Origin: Tritrichomonas musculus
Lineage: Eukaryota; Parabasalia; Tritrichomonadida; Tritrichomonadidae
NCBI GenBank assembly: GCA_039105265.1
Contig: JAPFFF010000059.1
Location: 496,001-560,000 of the forward strand
Direction: 5' to 3'
DNA: 64,000 nucleotides
Below are positions 62,981 to 64,000 of the stretch, in pieces. Position 1 is the first letter of the stretch; each line of letters begins with the position of its first letter. The notes under the pieces are model-generated. The model searched no databases, was not told where the DNA came from, and worked only from the letters and a program-made list of their open reading frames with translations. Both the position numbers and the translations under genes were made by a program.

Positions 62981-63354
62981 TTTTAAACTCTGTCCAAAAA
63001 TGTTCGACAATTGATTTTTGAGAGAGTATTCAAATTATCATTTTTTTTCTCATGCACCTATATGGTGATTCGAAGGTTTTTTCCAAAGCTCTTTTTTTTA
63101 GAGAGTAGCCCATGTCCCATAGAAAGTTGTAATTTCTCTTAAGGGAGTAGATATTTCTTTCAAAAACCAAGGTTCCTTATATAAGAATAGCTTACTGAAA
63201 GGATAATTAAAAAAATAAACTTCTGAAAAATTGAATACATTGCTTTGAGAGAAAAAAGAAATTTTCGACACTTTATCGTTTTTTTAGTCAATTTTCAGTG
63301 GAAAATGCGGTTTATGTGTACGTTAAGTCGAGCATTTTTGGACAGGGTTTAAAA
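62981..63354. mobile_element. MITE with 28-bp inverted ends
   Basis: 374 bp. Left end TTTTAAACTCTGTCCAAAAA(TGTTCGAC), right end its complement with two mismatches (GTCGAGCATTTTTGGACAGG and GTTTAAAA). No coding frame. The family cannot be set because the target duplication is unclear (TA or a TTTAAA-like site). Confidence 0.7.
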
Positions 63355-63538
63355 TATATCAGAAAAAATTGAAAGAATTTGAAATAAATAAATACAAAGA
63401 TGGCACTTTTGGGCTTATCTGAAAAAGTTAAATTGACCAATTGATAGATTTACTGAATAGAAAATTAAATTAATAATTGCTAATTAAATAAGAAAAATAT
63501 TCTTCTTTTAAATAAAATATTATATCAATTTTAGTTGC

Positions 63539-64000
63539 TTAGTGTTGATAGCGGACTGGCGTGTTTGGCGTGTTTGGTGGCGGATCTCCACCGATGAAAA
63601 CGGCACTCATACCATTACCGGCAACACAGAAAGTGGCACCGCCTGTGATCGTCGTCTCTGTTGGCGAATAAACGCAATCGCCGCTTGGGCCACACCTGAG
63701 GAGGAGCTCGCCATAACAGTTGCATCCACAGGCGAGGACTTTGCCTTCGCGCGTCTCGAAAAGTGAATGACAACATCCGGCGTAGGCTGCCCTGATTTTG
63801 TGGCCAGAAAGTGACGAAATCTCAGTGAACGAGGGAACTTCGCTTCTTCCTTGCTCAAAGCCGAGCTGGCCATAGTCGTTTGATCCGCGCCCAAAGGCCC
63901 GGCCTTCACTGCTGACTGCCAGGCAGTGACCGCACGAGCCAGACAGCCAGACGACTTTTTGGCCCGACAGTTCTGAAACCTCTGAAAAATTGAGGGCGCG
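63539..64000 (-). CDS. RCC1-repeat protein, C-terminal part (5' end outside the window)
   Basis: The minus-strand frame is open from base 64000 to a TAA at 63539-63541, 153 residues. RCC1-type blades are recognisable: VWLSGSCGHCLAVSSEGRAF followed by GRGSNDYGQLG, then YAGCCHSLFETREGKVLACG followed by CNCYGELL (usual form GxNxxGQLG). The tail is proline-rich (GGDPPPNTPNTPVRYQH). RCC1 propellers act as Ran exchange factors or as general interaction platforms, and the fragment cannot tell which. Cysteine-rich and GC-rich, unlike the neighbouring genes. Alternative frames on both strands here are shadows. Confidence 0.8.
   Translation of the reverse strand, partial: RALNFSEVSELSGQKVVWLSGSCGHCLAVSSEGRAFGRGSNDYGQLGFEQGRSEVPSFTEISSLSGHKIRAAYAGCCHSLFETREGKVLACGCNCYGELLLRCGPSGDCVYSPTETTITGGATFCVAGNGMSAVFIGGDPPPNTPNTPVRYQH

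Noticed and set aside
1-64000. tRNA, rRNA or snRNA genes
   Set aside because: No cloverleaf, ribosomal or snRNA-like segment was recognised by eye. A covariance-model scan would be needed to exclude them.

Overview
The window looks like nuclear DNA of a parabasalid protist, a trichomonad close to Tritrichomonas or Trichomonas. Four things support this. The DNA is very AT-rich. The long genes are intronless. The families present are those trichomonads have expanded: BspA-like leucine-rich repeats, TKL-type kinases fused to BspA or Sel1 repeats, ankyrin proteins with a trichomonad-type N-terminal region, Gly_rich proteins and F5/8 type C proteins. Several starts have a TCA-type initiator 8-20 nt upstream, as described for Trichomonas. 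I cannot name the species from sequence alone.

Layout. 1-21.9 kb is mostly genic: the 3' part of a VWA-domain gene, a BspA protein, ZPR1, a broken F5/8 type C gene, two tandem kinase-BspA genes (one also carrying Sel1 repeats) and a kinase-Sel1 gene split by two frameshifts. 22-28 kb is a graveyard: a large, nearly identical inverted repeat, a decayed acyl-CoA synthetase butted against BspA and kinase pieces, an unknown remnant and a small transposon. 28.3-34.2 kb holds an ankyrin protein, a kinase remnant and a BTB/BACK-like, coiled-coil, Gly_rich protein whose 3' two thirds are strikingly GC-rich. 34.4-38.3 kb holds fragments and a MITE. 38.5-46 kb holds two divergent ABCA-like half transporters and a C2-domain protein. 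46.6-60 kb is repeat-rich: a kinase-Sel1 remnant carrying an inverted duplication, an ankyrin locus whose modules are separated by minisatellite spacers, MITEs, a 1.45 kb element with 9-bp target duplications, and a 1.5 kb 22-bp satellite. 60.3-64 kb holds another ankyrin protein, a MITE and the C-terminal end of a GC-rich RCC1-repeat gene.

How the genes fit together: intact genes cover signalling (TKL kinases), surface or scaffold repeat proteins (BspA, ankyrin, Sel1), membrane transport (the ABCA pair) and one housekeeping factor (ZPR1). Fragments of the same modules (kinase lobes, BspA repeats, Sel1 and ankyrin repeats) lie scattered between them. The picture is one of duplication, conversion and decay of modular gene families, helped by MITEs, inverted duplications and satellite growth. 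Several listed starts use the first in-frame ATG rather than an upstream TTG or GTG.
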